The notes beneath the pieces were generated by a model. It was not told the origin of the DNA. It saw only the letters and a program-made list of their open reading frames with translations, and ran no database searches. Below, in pieces: positions 28,201-41,699 of a stretch of DNA of 64,000 nt. This DNA comes from Adineta steineri (lineage: Eukaryota > Rotifera > Eurotatoria > Adinetida > Adinetidae): the NCBI GenBank assembly GCA_905250115.1, contig CAJNOI010000076.1, positions 332,114 through 396,113 of the forward strand. Reading direction: 5' to 3'. Positions within the stretch are counted from its first letter, which is position 1. Every line of letters starts with the position of its first letter. The position numbers and the translations under genes are program-made.

Positions 28201-30393
28201 ATATACTCTTATATACATATACGTATATATATATATGCATATATATATATAACTTTGTTCAAAATGGTTTATTAATATGTAAGTACTAAGAAAGAAAGTT
28301 TCCAACTCGTACTTCTAAGACAGACCATATTGAAAAGTAATCTTATGGAATGTAATAGAAGTATGCCGAGGGCTTTCTCAATCATCATCATCACGAAGTA
28401 TACATTAACACAAGATAAGAAATAAAAAAACGAAAAGTATAAATCTATTATTCATTATTTCTTATTATATATATATAAACCAAAAAATTTAGCAACGTAG
28501 AATGATTTTTTACGACTAGAAAAACACATATGGAAAGATAATCAGCTTCTTTTATATATATATTTTTTCAATCGGTCAATCGACACGTTTATGGCAATTA
28601 GGAGAATGAAAGAAGACTGTTGTCCAGATGTGTGATATCTGTTTTCCTGCTGATTGACCGCTTAGTTGTTAAGAATTGAAAAAGAAAACAAAGATAAGAT
28701 CTAATGACTCACGATGAATTGCCACGTAAAGCAGAATGATGAATTGAATTAAAACCATTATTATTACATGTACCAACATCAGCATTGTTTTCAAGTAAAA
28801 TATTAATTAAATCATCACGTCTTTTCGATATAGCATCATGTAATGGTGTATCGCCATCAGAATCTTGTATACCAGCGTGAGCACCATTTGATAAAAGAAT
28901 TTTACATACATCAAAGTGGCCTTTACAAACACCTGAAATACATATGATTTATGATAGAATTTGTTCTTCTTTGTATTCTAATCATGATCTCATGAATATA
29001 TTAATTTTTCGATATATATATAGAGGAAATGTTTGACTTGATTTTGTTATAATTATATTAAATAGACAACTAGTCGGTTAATTATTAATTTTAAGCGAAT
29101 AAGAAAGAAGAAGAAGAAAAAAAGGATATTCTCTTACTACTACGTCTTTTTCTTTTATTCTCAAGAAGAGATGTCAAGGTCGTTGGGAACGTAGATTCAT
29201 TTGTATTTAGTCATGTTATTTCAAATAGACAAAAAAAAATATTTGAACGATTTATTTACCAATATGTAGTGGTGTTTGTCGTCGTTTATTTCTAACATTT
29301 AAATCAGCACCTGCTTTTGCAAGTAATTCTAAGATTTCAGGTTCATTACCAAATGCTGCATGATGAACAGCTCGATCACCATCTTTATCCTAAAATAAAT
29401 TCAAATATAAGAAATATTTTTCCTTTGAAATTATTCTTTTACTTCAATTTCTAAATTAGCATTGTCTTTAATAAGTAAATGAATAATTTGTTTATGTCCA
29501 TTTTGAGCTGCTGCTTGTAAAGCTGTATGACCAGCAAAAATGCCGTTAACCTAAATAAAGTCTGTAAAAAAACGAAGGAAATATTTTTTTCTTAATCATT
29601 ACATCAATATTCGGTCGTTTTAATAAATCTTCTACTCGTTTTAAATCACCTAAAATTGATTGAATAAAATAAATAACAAGAAAAAGAAAAATATCTTACC
29701 ATTTGCTGCTGCTTTAACGAGTTCTTCGTGAATATCACCAGTTAATTGTGCATCAAATAATTTTTTAAGCATTGCGTTAAGTCGTTCTAAAAATAAATAA
29801 TTCACTATATTCGCTTCGATAAAAAATAAAATTTAATCTATACCTTCATTGCCACCTTCTGTACTATGTGTTTGATCAACTTTCGTAACAGCAAGTGGAT
29901 TAAATATCCAAGAACCACCACCAACTTGTACTTTCACGTCACCATCAGCATATAAATGAATAACTCGACCAACTTTTCCAAGTGCAGGTACCATAGCTTC
30001 AGCCCATTCACCATGTCCACGTTGATAGATTTTCATTTTTTCTAAATCACTACATATCTGAACCATATCATTAACTTTCAATGCTTGATGTGGTACTGCA
30101 GCTGCTGTTGTTCTTGCCATATTAGCTGTTGTTTGTTGTCGTTGTAAAGCTAATTTTTGTTCGGATGTTAAATCAACTCGTGTTAATAAAGCAGGATTTA
30201 AAGTCCATCGATTTCCACTTGGATAAACAACTACAATATCATAATCTTCATCAAGACTTTGAACAATACCAGTTGCACCCAAACATTCAAACATATTATC
30301 TGTCCAACCACCATGACCATGTTGAAGTGATTGCACTATTTCTAATTCTAAATCAATGTTCACATAATCACCAACTTGAAATTGTTGACTCAT
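25202..30393 (-). CDS. Mind bomb-type E3 ubiquitin ligase, short N terminus
   Basis: Multi-exon gene, first exon 30393-29844, then 29786-29700, 29649-29603 and further exons to the stop at 25202. The protein opens with two Mib repeats ([19 protein letters not shown]...[23 protein letters not shown]...HGEW). About eight ankyrin repeats follow (for example [20 protein letters not shown] and [20 protein letters not shown]). The C terminus has three RING-type modules: [40 protein letters not shown] and [20 protein letters not shown]...CPICRKQI. Mind bomb ubiquitinates Notch ligands to drive their endocytosis. The MIB/HERC2 and ZZ modules that normally precede the Mib repeats, and bind ligand, are not seen here or upstream. 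A 2.1-kb intron (about 26613-28712), rich in CT and AT simple repeats, splits the ankyrin region and holds no gene. Confidence 0.88.
26613..28712. other. Long intron of the Mind bomb-type gene
   Basis: About 2.1 kb against 50-70 nt for most introns here. It holds pyrimidine tracts (27755-27890), (TA)n and TATATG microsatellites (27418-27445, 27925-27945, 28195-28250), and low-complexity open frames that are not credible genes. Regulatory content cannot be judged by eye. Confidence 0.6.
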
Positions 30394-32826
30394 TGCATAT
30401 GTTAATTTAAATAATAGATAATATTGAGATTAATAGATTTATTTTACAGATATGAGTATGATAAAATCTAAAAATAAATGAATTTTATTGTATCAATTAT
30501 CTAAATGGATCTTAATTATTTTTTAGTTCGAGAAAAACAACAAAACAACAATGTATTGGAAAACATCGAAAAAGAAGCATAAAATAACAAATCTAACAGA
30601 TAAAATTGATTAATTAACTATTTTTGTGTATATAAAAATAATATTATACAAATTTGTTACAAATAACAAGTTAGGTCATTGATATAAATATGAAGAAGAG
30701 TTTAATCTACAATTACAAGAGTTTCTCAGTTGAGTTCATAGATCCGTATTCTCGTCATATGATATGATTCGCAGAGACAATTACAACAGTTGTCGCTGAT
30801 TGTCAGTACAATAATTTTGACTATTTTCAGAATAGTGTGAGAAAAATCAATGCAATCTACTGATTATTTTACATAATATTAATTTAGTAAATTTAAAAAA
30901 TCATTTCTATTTATTCAAATATATGATCATTAAGTTCTCTTAATTTACATAGTATCGTAGTATTGTAAAATTTACTATTATTTAGTAAAAATTCATCAAA
31001 AGAATGAAAGATCAGTGAAATATTTTCTTACAGTTACTATTTGAGTTATTACATTACATAAGCATTAGTTCGCTTTTGACTCTGTGATTATCACAGGTAT
31101 GAAAAATATCTAAATTTTCAGTTTACTTTTTAAAAAAATCACCCTCTTTTTCTTTCTGTACATAACCAAAACAAAAAATCAACTACGTTGTATATTTCCA
31201 TTTTGAGATATACTAATCAACTGATCAAGATTACTTATTGGAAACAACTGTATTTCAACTCACTTTACAGTATTTGATACTTTGATTATCACATCATCAT
31301 TTCTTAATAAAATTCAGAAATTACTTTCATTACAATGATCAATGAAAAAAGTTCCCATAAAATTATTCACTATAAATTTGTTGTTTCATTCCTTGATACT
31401 ACTAAAATACAAATAAGCAAAAATAATGGGCGCCTGTCTATTATGCGTCGTCATCTGTTATATTTTCCCTTTTCTATTGTGAAACCTCTTGAAACTAAGA
31501 AAACTTTTGAAACAATAATAACAAGTCAGCTGCCGTCGCTGTGAAAGAACAAAAAATATTCAAAATTTTCTACCAACATCGATGATCGAGGTGTCGATTG
31601 ACATTTCTAGTCGTATTTCTTATCACTTCGTGTTGATCACTACAATAATACTCTTAGTTATTTTACTAATTGAACTAAATCGAAGAACTATAAACTTAAC
31701 TCAGATGACAATTACCAGCTGCACATTAAACTTCGTCAACTTTCCGTCAGAATGATCATGTCTATTATGATGACAATAAGCTTATTCTGTTCTAGCACTT
31801 TTTCCAATTAAATATTTACTGCCTTGAAGTGGCTATAAATACGAAGTTATAAGATATTTACATCTATATATTATGATCTTCTAGACAATGAAAACTAGTG
31901 AATGTTTGTTTTCCTTCTATATTTGATTCGAATCATTTACAACGTGTGGACCATCGGAAGAACCTCTTTCTGAATAAATAGTACTAATGTATCGTACATG
32001 TACTCGATACAGTTCTTCTCCAAGGATTCAAATCATCTGGATCTGTTTCATTTCCTTATCGAGAGATGTTAGATATGGTCTTGTGAATAGAAGAAACTCG
32101 TTGGCTAAGATCCAAATCATAAAATTGCTTGATTGACAGAACTGAAGAAGAAAACGATATTGGATATCGGATATATTTCCGATACTTATGATGCGTAGGT
32201 AACCTTTGACCCGATTCCTTCTGTGTGTGGAATGTGGATTAGATCATTCTCTAACTTGAATTAGCTTCATTGATGAATGCAAAAAAAAAGATAGGCTTTA
32301 TCTCCGTTTATTTTGTTTATACAGCCATAATTGTACTGTAGCCTCTGACAAGATATTTAGTATCGAAATTCTGATTGGGTATAACCGATAAATAAATATA
32401 CATTTAGTAAATCTAATATTCTGTCGTTCAGAAAAGGGCGTAACAAACATATCAGAGCTGAAGATATTGTTCCTGATCAACGTATTTATTCCATGTAAAA
32501 CGAAATATTTGCATTAGTTGTGAGTATATATATATTTCTGCTTGTTTTTAAAAAAATCATCATTCCAGTGATATAAAAAAAAACGAATTTTTACAGAAAA
32601 AATATCTTTTAGACAATTGAAAAAGACAAAAAACCCAGCACCAGTAATTATATAATTTTGTTTGTTGAAATGAAATAAAAACGAAAAAAAAGAAATGGAG
32701 TTTATTCTCTAAAAAACACTATGTACAAATTGTAACTTGTCAATTTGGTAATATGTATATAGAACCTTTGGAAAAGAAAACGAACGAAGATGCATTTAAA
32801 CGATAAATAAATAAATAAATGAAAAT
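30394..32826. other. Intergenic region, about 2.4 kb
   Basis: Lies upstream of the Mind bomb-type gene and downstream of the REEP gene (both minus). No gene, no missing MIB/HERC2 or ZZ exon, and no repeat recognised. Short open frames at 31335-31544 and 32298-32480 have no support. Confidence 0.5.
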
Positions 32827-35654
32827 TTAAGTTCTTGTTTGGACTTTTTCATTTTCATCATCTGCTTCATTTGAACTATTTGCATCATGTTCAACTGGCG
32901 CTATTGATTTAACTATAGATTTTTTAATTGTTGTTTTTGTTATTTGTCGCTTGGAGACTGTTCCATGGTTAGCAATCTAAATATATAGATTGAAATTAAA
33001 CTATGTTTAATTAAAATTTCTAACATGCAACTAGTCAAGAAGAAGAAGAAGAAGAGGAAACGATAGCATCACACAATCAAATATAAGAAGGTGCACACTA
33101 CAATTCTCATTACCTGTGTTTCTATTTTATAAGAAGAAAAAAAAGGACACAATATATAGCATAGCGAATAAAATAAAATGATTATTTACCTCATTTGATG
33201 AAGAAATTGTGGAATTGATTCGATTTACTGAACGTGGTGGTTGTTTACGTACTGTAACTTTTGCTACTTCTGTTTCGCCTGATGAATTATTAGCTAAACC
33301 ATCAGGTTTTTCTCGCTGATCTAAAAAATTAAGATCTATTTATATTTTATTTATTCTTTCGATTATCAAGAAAAAAAAATCAATCAATACATATCTGTCA
33401 ACACTAAAGACTTATAACAAATGACGATAACTATATCAAATAGACACTTGAAAACAAGACAAGATTTTTGTTTTCGAGACTTCTATCAACAGACGTTGAT
33501 GATTGATATAGTACTTTACAATAAAAATAATTGATAGATTTTTGTACGTCCATAAAAATAAGTCTTATACAAATGCCATTAAAGCAGAAAGATCAAATGC
33601 TGGATTTTATAAATATCACGAAATGAAAAGAATGTCTTTCAATTAATTGGCTCAATATATGATTAGTAAATGCATTTCTTTTTTTTCAACCTATTTTCTG
33701 CATCTATAATTACTCCTGTAAATGTCCTTGATGCATACATATGCTGTTAATAATGTTCTTTCCTGATGCGTGTATAACCTCAAGAGATTCAAGATTGTAT
33801 GTATCTTTTGTGACATTTACTTTCAATGTTACACGGAATAGAATTATTTACTTTTGTAATAATAAATTGAAAAATCCTTTTTTGTATTCATAAAATCAAC
33901 TTATAGGAGAAGAAAAACAAATATTTTTTTGTTTTTTATTTCAACAAAAAATATATTTTATTTCGAGATAGAATCAAATTTCAAAATATCTCATAAATCT
34001 TAGATATGTTATTGATCAAAATATCAATATTGGAACCTATATTATAAACAACATATGTTTCTACAACTCATATTCAAGGTAATATTTAGGTTATTTAAGT
34101 GGTAATGCATATCAAAGTTCTAAATAGACATATTCACGGTACTCAATACGACTTTTACCTTGTCCGATGCGATCTATGTACTTTTCTTCTATAGAAAAAT
34201 CTCATGGTGATTTTTCAGTAAAAATTGAAGGCTATTTCAACAAAAAAACAATCATCGAGATGAAAAAAACTATTCATTATAGTTATTAATAGAATTTCAA
34301 AATATAAATATGCACAGAGAACGATTAGAAATTAAGAAGAAATCTTTTGAGCAGCTTTTTATAAACTATTATCAACATTAGATTCTCTAGAAAAAACATA
34401 AATATCAAGCAATTAGTAAACAATAGAAACTTAGCTAAATGAATGTAGAAGAAATATTACGACTAAGTCAGAATAATAGATAATCAATTTCAATGCACCA
34501 GTATTAAAACTGTATACTATATGTTCTTTTAAGAATAAAGCGGGCAAATATGTTCAATAGCTTACTTGATCGTAATTCTGTTCTAAAGATTTAATTAGAA
34601 ATTTATTACTCGGTAGAGAAAAGAGTGTTTAAAAATTTCGGAACCCATTAGTATTAAAACAATAAACTTACTTGGTCGTGCTTGTCGATTAGGAGGAATG
34701 GTAGCTTTTGACAAATATCTACGATCTTCTTTCAATCGTTTAGTCAATTCTGGATCTATCTCTACTATAAAAAAAAAGAAAATTTTATGCTTAAAAATAA
34801 ATAATAACAAATAACCTTCATCTTCTTCATATAATGTATCTGGTACATTAGAAAATCCTTTTATTGGACCATCATTTATATCACTTGTACTTAATGAACG
34901 TTTAAGGTGTTCGCCAAGATATGCTTGACCCTGTTGAAAAGAAAATATTATTATTATTTTTTTTCTTCTTCACTTAAATAAAACAATTCTTACCAATACA
35001 GCAGTATTTAAAAATAGATTCGATGCATAACGAACACCTTTATTCGTTAATTCAATTAAAGTTGAATAGCCTTTCTGTTTTGTTTGTTCAAGTAATTGGT
35101 CAATATCCTAAACATAACAAACTAGATGTGAATTCTGATGCAAGAAAGAAGCCATACTTGTTCGTGTTCTTTTAATGCTGGTTGAACAAAACGTTTATAT
35201 AAAAGTGTTGAACCAGCTGGTGAAATCATCCAAAGTACAATGAATATTTTAATCCAATAATAAAATGGAAACCTAATAAAAAAAAAGTTCAATAAAGAAA
35301 TTAGAATATTATATTTTCTTTATCTTATACCATGATAGAAGAATGTCAGTAACTGTTTCACATGCAAGAAATATAGAAAATACAATCCAATATCGTAGAC
35401 AATTAACCTAGAGTATTAAAACAAGGACGTATGTTATTTTTACTACTTATTGTTGAATAAAATTTTCATTTGTAATTCATACCACTTCGCGTAAATCTGA
35501 ATTAATGAGCGATTTATATGATCGATAACCAGGATAAAGTGTACCAATCGTTACACTAAAAATAATAAGCAGAAGGAGAAAAACTATTAATAGAATCTGT
35601 ATATATATATGTGTATTCATACATAATACAACGAGCAAGTAAACTCGATACCAT
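32827..35654 (-). CDS. REEP1-4-type ER-shaping protein
   Basis: Nine exons (35654-35623, 35555-35483, 35407-35331, 35272-35158, 35107-34994, 34930-34816, 34764-34672, 33320-33190, 32976-32827) give 299 residues. The TB2/DP1/HVA22 domain is clear: TLYPGYRSYKSL, LRYWIVFSIFLACETVTDIL, LSWFPFYYWIKIFIVLWMIS and LLYKRFVQPALKEHEQDID. A Lys/Gln-rich helix and a REEP1-4-like SLSTSDI segment follow. The tail is charged and ends in KVQTRT. REEP1-4 proteins insert hairpins into the ER membrane, bend tubules and connect ER to microtubules. The seventh intron (about 1.35 kb, 33321-34671) is much longer than the others. The exon 7 acceptor is ambiguous by 3 nt (one Val more or less). Confidence 0.9.
33321..34671. 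other. Long intron of the REEP gene
   Basis: About 1.35 kb of AT-rich sequence inside the REEP gene; no gene or repeat recognised. Confidence 0.55.
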
Positions 35655-36818
35655 TGTGAATACTTTGTTCAAGTAGATGATTGTGATATTAACAAATAAT
35701 AATCAGTTATTACAATCTAAAAAAGCAAAAAAAATGATCTCTATAATATATAGGTACAATTAAAATCATATGTGGTAAATGCAACCTTATACATATTGCT
35801 CGATTTTTCTTTTGCCTTCTATTTAGTTACACAATCAACCGTACCACTAACAACCCTACCCTTCCCATGAAATAAAAAGAAAGAAACGACAATATCATCA
35901 AGCATGTTCACATGTGTTGTTGTTATAGAACACGAAAAAGAAATAGAAATAAATATAGGAGCCGATCGTATCTTAATTGTCACACCGATTCAGTATAATT
36001 TCGTTGATATAGTCTATTATATCAAGAATAAAGAAAACAATCTCGACGATAACGAACAATAATAACCATATTTTTATCTGAACAACTACTACATTTTTTT
36101 TCTTCTCTTTTCTTCTTTTCTGTACTTATAATAACCAACAATCAGTCAGTTGTCTTCCTACCGCTTCGTTTCTTCTTTTTTTCTTTTCTGATGAATAATG
36201 CGTGTTGTTATTATTATTATTACGTATAAACAGCCAATAGATAAAAGAGAATATTTTGAACACCGACTGATAGCGACATTATGCTGATTATTTATAAAAA
36301 AATAAAGATAATATGCTTGCTTTTATAATACAATTTCGAAAAATAAACGATGAAACAAAAAGACAAGAAAGACCGTATAATTTTATATTATACTTCAAAA
36401 AAAAAAATTCATCCATATATTCTTATGCAATTTTGAGCATGTTATAACATAGATTTGAATATATGGATATAACAACTGCATTAAAGAGAAAAGAAAAACA
36501 GAACGACTAGATCTTAAGACAATGTACAATCAAAATGAAATGAACATATAATTATAGCTTTGATGAAAAAGATATTATGCTGTTGATGGATTTCATCATA
36601 AGACCAAAAAAAAGATAAAGAAATAATCTAAAACTAATGCACAATCAACAAGAGCCGGACCAGCTGGCATCTTCACATACAGACATATATATAGAAAAGA
36701 AAAGCAATGATCGGGTACACAGATTACACAAAAGAAACAAAAAAAAAAAAGAAAAAAAAACTGTTATATCACTCGGAAGTATGATTTCAAGATGTTCGTT
36801 TGAACACATTTGGGAAGT
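35655..36818. other. Intergenic region between TMCC and REEP genes
   Basis: Upstream of REEP and downstream of the TMCC stop (both minus). It holds A- and T-rich tracts; an open frame at 36637-36822 (plus) is lysine-rich low complexity. Nothing else recognised. Confidence 0.5.
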
Positions 36819-39800
36819 CTAAAAAATCGATATATTATAATAATAAAAGTATAATTTGATTAATTTACTTTTTAAAAACGAAGTTTGAAAATAATTTGGA
36901 GGTAGATAATGGAATGTAATCCATATAATTGCAAGTATTAATAAAGTCATGGCATGAACACTATGAGATACAAAAAAAAATGAATATATATATATATCTC
37001 AGTTGAAATTCTATTTATTTACCGTGATTGAACAAGATTTTTTAGAGTAGATAATAGTAATAGAATAATTGCAAAAACAGTTAATACGATATTGACTAGT
37101 TTACTTATGATTCGATGCGTATTTTCTTCTGTTTCAAGAGAATGCGTTTGAGTTTGTTCAACTTTTGCAGTCTAAATATATATAAATGATTATATACAAA
37201 GTCATATATTATTTCTTAATAAGCTATATTAATCATATTCTATAGGGCAATAAAACCATAAAAAAACGAACGAATGCTTATTATTTATCTTTACCATACA
37301 TCAAATATCATCCTATTCTTAGCAATAAAAATAAACAAACAACATGTGTATAGTCAATAAGCAAAAATAGATATCGATATCAAACAGATTAGATTCATAA
37401 CAGATGAAAATTATTTATAAATTTCTTTATGATAAATATAAGTTAATTATATTTATTTGTCAACAAAGAAAAACTAGCGTTACTATTATGTCTCGACATA
37501 TTAAAACCAATATTCACACCTATGAAATTGCTCTCGAAAAAAATTTTGACCTTCATAATGTCTATAAATATTGTCTATATAATGAAATTTCTTTGTTCTA
37601 TGATGATGATAAATAATATAAAAACATCAATCATTCAAATCAATTTAATTTGACGTATATTTTACTATATACGATGAGAACTGATATCAAAAATCGATTA
37701 TATAATTGAAAATCGAAGGCAAAATTTAATAGTATTTCTTCTCACCTTTATATAATTGTTTTTATGACAAGAAAAAAACGAAAAAGATTTAAATAGATAT
37801 CAGTTTATATTCTGATCGCGTGATTTACCTCTTAAAGATTAAGTTTTTCGAGATAAAACCACTACAAAAAAAAGAAATGTCTACTCACGCACTCAATTAT
37901 TGAGACAATGCAAAGAGAAGCTCGGATTTCCTCTTTCCTGATTAATACAATGAACATTTTGTTACAAGATCAAATGTTGTTAAAATTCTTACAATCTAAG
38001 TTATTTGTAATATTATATAGATACTTTTAAAACGATACAAGAGTCCAAAACGAGATTTAATCTAATGTATTATTCTCTTATAATGCTACAATTTTGATAT
38101 TATTTAAGAAACTCTTATCAAAAAAATGCTCACCATATACAGTCTAACTCTCTATTTCGATAGACATCATTTACATCCAGCCTTGAATAAATGTAATGAA
38201 ACTCGTGTAGACCTTTTATCGTGCAATTAGAATTTTACATACTAATGCAAGCGATGAATATATTTTTTCAAAGTAATCTCGTCTCGAAAGGATTAACTCT
38301 CTAATGCAATAAATTATATTGTAAAAAAAAAACTAACCCTTGTATCGAGTTTATCTAATTTTTCTAATACTTCATTCCAATAATCATTAAATTTATATGC
38401 AAGTCGCTCTTCCAAATTTTTTAAATCTGTTTTCATTGATAACATTTCAACTTGATGTAAATCTATTAGATCAGTTAATTCAGTATTTAAACGTTCGTTT
38501 TGTTCACGTTGTGTATCGTTAATAACATTTAATGAATCGATTTGTTTTTGCATATCATTTATTTTTGTTTCATATCGCTCAAAACTTTTTTGCATTGAAT
38601 CAATTTTTGTATTTAATTGTTGATATTCACTTGCTGTAGTAGTCTAAATAAAAACATAGATTTTTATGAATTATTTTTCTCTTAGAATAAATTTACTGAT
38701 GTATTTCGTTTTGATGTATTATTGATATGTCGATCATCACCCGAATGATCTGATGTTCGATCAGTATAGTCTGTAAGTGAATCATCACTAAAATAATAAA
38801 ATAGAGAATTATGTTCAAAACAAAGAATTATTCTATTACGTAAGACGTCGTTTTGTTGTTGGTGATTTATCGATATCATACATGGTTGGACCATCAACTA
38901 AAATATATAGATTTTTGTAAGAAAATAAATAAACAAAAAATCGTTTCATTTATATATAAGCATAAGTGTATATGTCGGAGCGTTTGGTCATTAATAATTA
39001 CTTACAATTACTTGCGATGTAACGAATCGTTTGTAAATGGCGGCCTAAGGTGCTAGTTATATTATTTAAGTTTGCCCTTCTCATCTCTTTTTTTTTATTT
39101 TTGTATGCGAATATTTATAAATAATGCCTACCTGAAGCGTTTACATCATGTTTTCGATTTGATTTATCACTATCATAAACGTGTTCGTCTAAAAAAAAAT
39201 TAGAATATATGATCATAAATAAATATAAAACAAATTGAGCTTCGTCTCATGTTTTATTTCAAGTAAAGAGAATTCGATAGTTTTATATAGAAGAAAAGAA
39301 TAGTTTAAAGAGTGCAGACAATGAATTATATAAAAACGCTGATTTTTAAGTATACTTAAATTGAATGATATAGAATGACAGTTCTTTTTTTTTAAAAAAC
39401 TTTTCATTATTTAGAAATTTCTTTAAATAAAAATCAGTTTAACTTACGAGTTGAATCAATATAAAATTGAGAATTGCCAACTTCATTTGATATTGTAGTT
39501 GATAATATTGGATGGGTAGGTTCAAATATAGAACTATGTAGAGCTTGTGTTATTGAACTTTGATTATTGTTATTCACTGCTCCACTTGTAGATACTGATG
39601 CAGGCGTTGGTGTTGTTGGCGTTGCCAATGGATTTGTATGATGATGATGAGGATGATGACTATCTAACTCGAAAAATTGCGAAGATATGGTTTGTTCAGG
39701 TGTATTTGGAGCTGTAATAGTTATTGTTTGATCGTGAAGTTGTGATGGTCGATGTTTTAAACTTCCACCAGCAACTTTCGCTGCTGTACTTTTTATATTA

Positions 39801-41699
39801 CTAAATATATCTTTTGATGATGTGTAATTATGTGGTATATCTCCCGATTGTATACGTGCAATGTCGGATTGATAAGCTGCAATTTTTTTTTCTAATTCTT
39901 TTTTTGTATCTTGTAATGTTTTAATACGTTTATCAAATGAAGCATTTGTTGTTCGAGACGTATTTACTTCATTATTTACATTAGGCATTGCTGTTTGACG
40001 AAGAAAATCAGATATTTCTTGTTCAACACTTATATGAGCTTTTTGATGTAAAAGTTTGGCTTTTTCTAATTTTGTTTCAACTTTAGCTAATGCTGCTTGT
40101 TTTTTACGTTCAATTGGATCAAGATCGGAAGTAGATAGATTTTTTTTACGTGATAATGATGATGGTGTAAATGGATTTGTATCTTGATCACCAGGAGTAC
40201 CACTACTATGTAACTTTTAATAGAAAAAAGGAAATGGAAAATTAAATATTTAACTAGAAGGAAAAAAAATTAATTTACATTGTCTGATAAATTTAATGCT
40301 TGCTGTTCTAATAGTTGATAATTATTTATTTTTGATCGACCTGTTTGATGACCTGGTAATGAATTTGAATTTCCAGCACCAGGTTTTGCTGCTAAGGAAT
40401 TAGCCTTTGAAGCTGGAGACAGTGTACGAGAATTTCCAGCAATATTTTTATTGGCTGATGGTAATGAATAATGAGCATCAAGAGGTGCTAATTGATTACC
40501 ACTAGCGGTTGCAGTTGAAGGTGCTTCTGGACTTGGACTTGTTCGGTGAGCTTGTCTGAATAAAATAATTGAAAAAAATATTAATTTGAGAATTATCTTC
40601 TCGTATCTAACTACCCTCTTTTAGATACACACCAAAACCATCCCATCTTTTTTTTATGAAATATAACAGAGCGCTCTTTTCTTTTTCTTTTTATTTGCTT
40701 ATTTTTCTATATGTACAAATACCCTTTTAATTGCATTGTATCGTCCTTTTCTTTTCATGATATATCTTACGTCTACAGTCTGTTTCTTATTCATAATAAG
40801 TGTGAAAGTAATGCAAAACGACAAGAAGAATCAGCTAATATATTAGCGGAAAAACGTCTTACAAGCATAGATTTTAGTTTACTCTTTTGAACATTTAGGA
40901 TGATTCTTTTGTATCTAATTATATTTAAATCTAAAATGTCAAGTTTGTTTTCTTTTTCTTCCATTACTAACTCAATGTCTTTCTTTTCGTCTTCATTTAT
41001 ATTGACAAATGTCTACAATTATATAAAACAAGAACGAGAAAAATACAAATTAACAAGGTATAGACAAATGATATTGAAAAATCGACTGCAATAAAAAAAA
41101 AGAAAAGAGAAAAGAAACATATGTAGTCTTTTATCACATGACAATCGCGATTATGGGTGTCTACAATTGATATGTAAGCATAAGCTTTTAAAATAAAACA
41201 TATTGTAGAGATTAAAACATAATTTTAACTCTATTAGGATTTACATAATACTACAATAGCGTCTCGAATTGAACAATAAAAGAGTATACAAAAAATAGTT
41301 ATTAGTCTTTAGTTCATGCGGTACGCAGATGAAAGAAATTAACTAAAAATTTTGTTTATGATCGAACAAGAGGTTAACCTTTTTTTTTAATATTCGTCAT
41401 CATATTTACAGATTAATACTTTTCGTGATCACAGCATTATTGATGAAACTATATTAATTCATCGTCAAATTTCTACTTAATAAACTTTTAAAGATATAGT
41501 CCTACAGAAGAGTCTTTTTCTATACGATACAAATTTGTTGCGAAAACAATATTCTTCTAATTACAAATAATCTCTCTTTCAAATAAATTCCTTTGTAGAA
41601 TCAAATCTACTTTATACATTACCTTCTATTATTAATTTCATTTGGTGGAGGATTGCCAGTACTATAAATCTCTTTATTAGTGTGTTCAATATCATTCAT
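36819..41699 (-). CDS. TMCC-family transmembrane and coiled-coil ER protein
   Basis: About nine exons: 41699-41623, 40555-40279, 40213-39448, four small exons between about 39190 and 38690, about 38643-38330, about 37173-37024, and the last to 36819. The product has a disordered Ser/Pro N terminus and a coiled-coil pair, KKQAALAKVETKLEKAKLL and KRIKTLQDTKKELEKKI. A His/Pro/Thr-rich linker and a long C-terminal coiled coil (MQKSFERYETKINDMQKQID onward) follow. Two C-terminal membrane segments (LVNIVLTVFAIILLLLSTL; MTLLILAIIWITFHYL) end the protein. This order is that of TMCC1-3, ER proteins that act at ER-endosome contacts and in ER organisation. Introns of 1.07 and 1.15 kb (40556-41622, 37174-38330) hold nothing recognisable. 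The exact small-exon borders are less certain. Confidence 0.78.

Noticed and set aside
36637-36822. Short Lys-rich plus-strand frame
   Set aside because: Poly-A-derived low complexity that overlaps the 3' end of the minus-strand TMCC gene.
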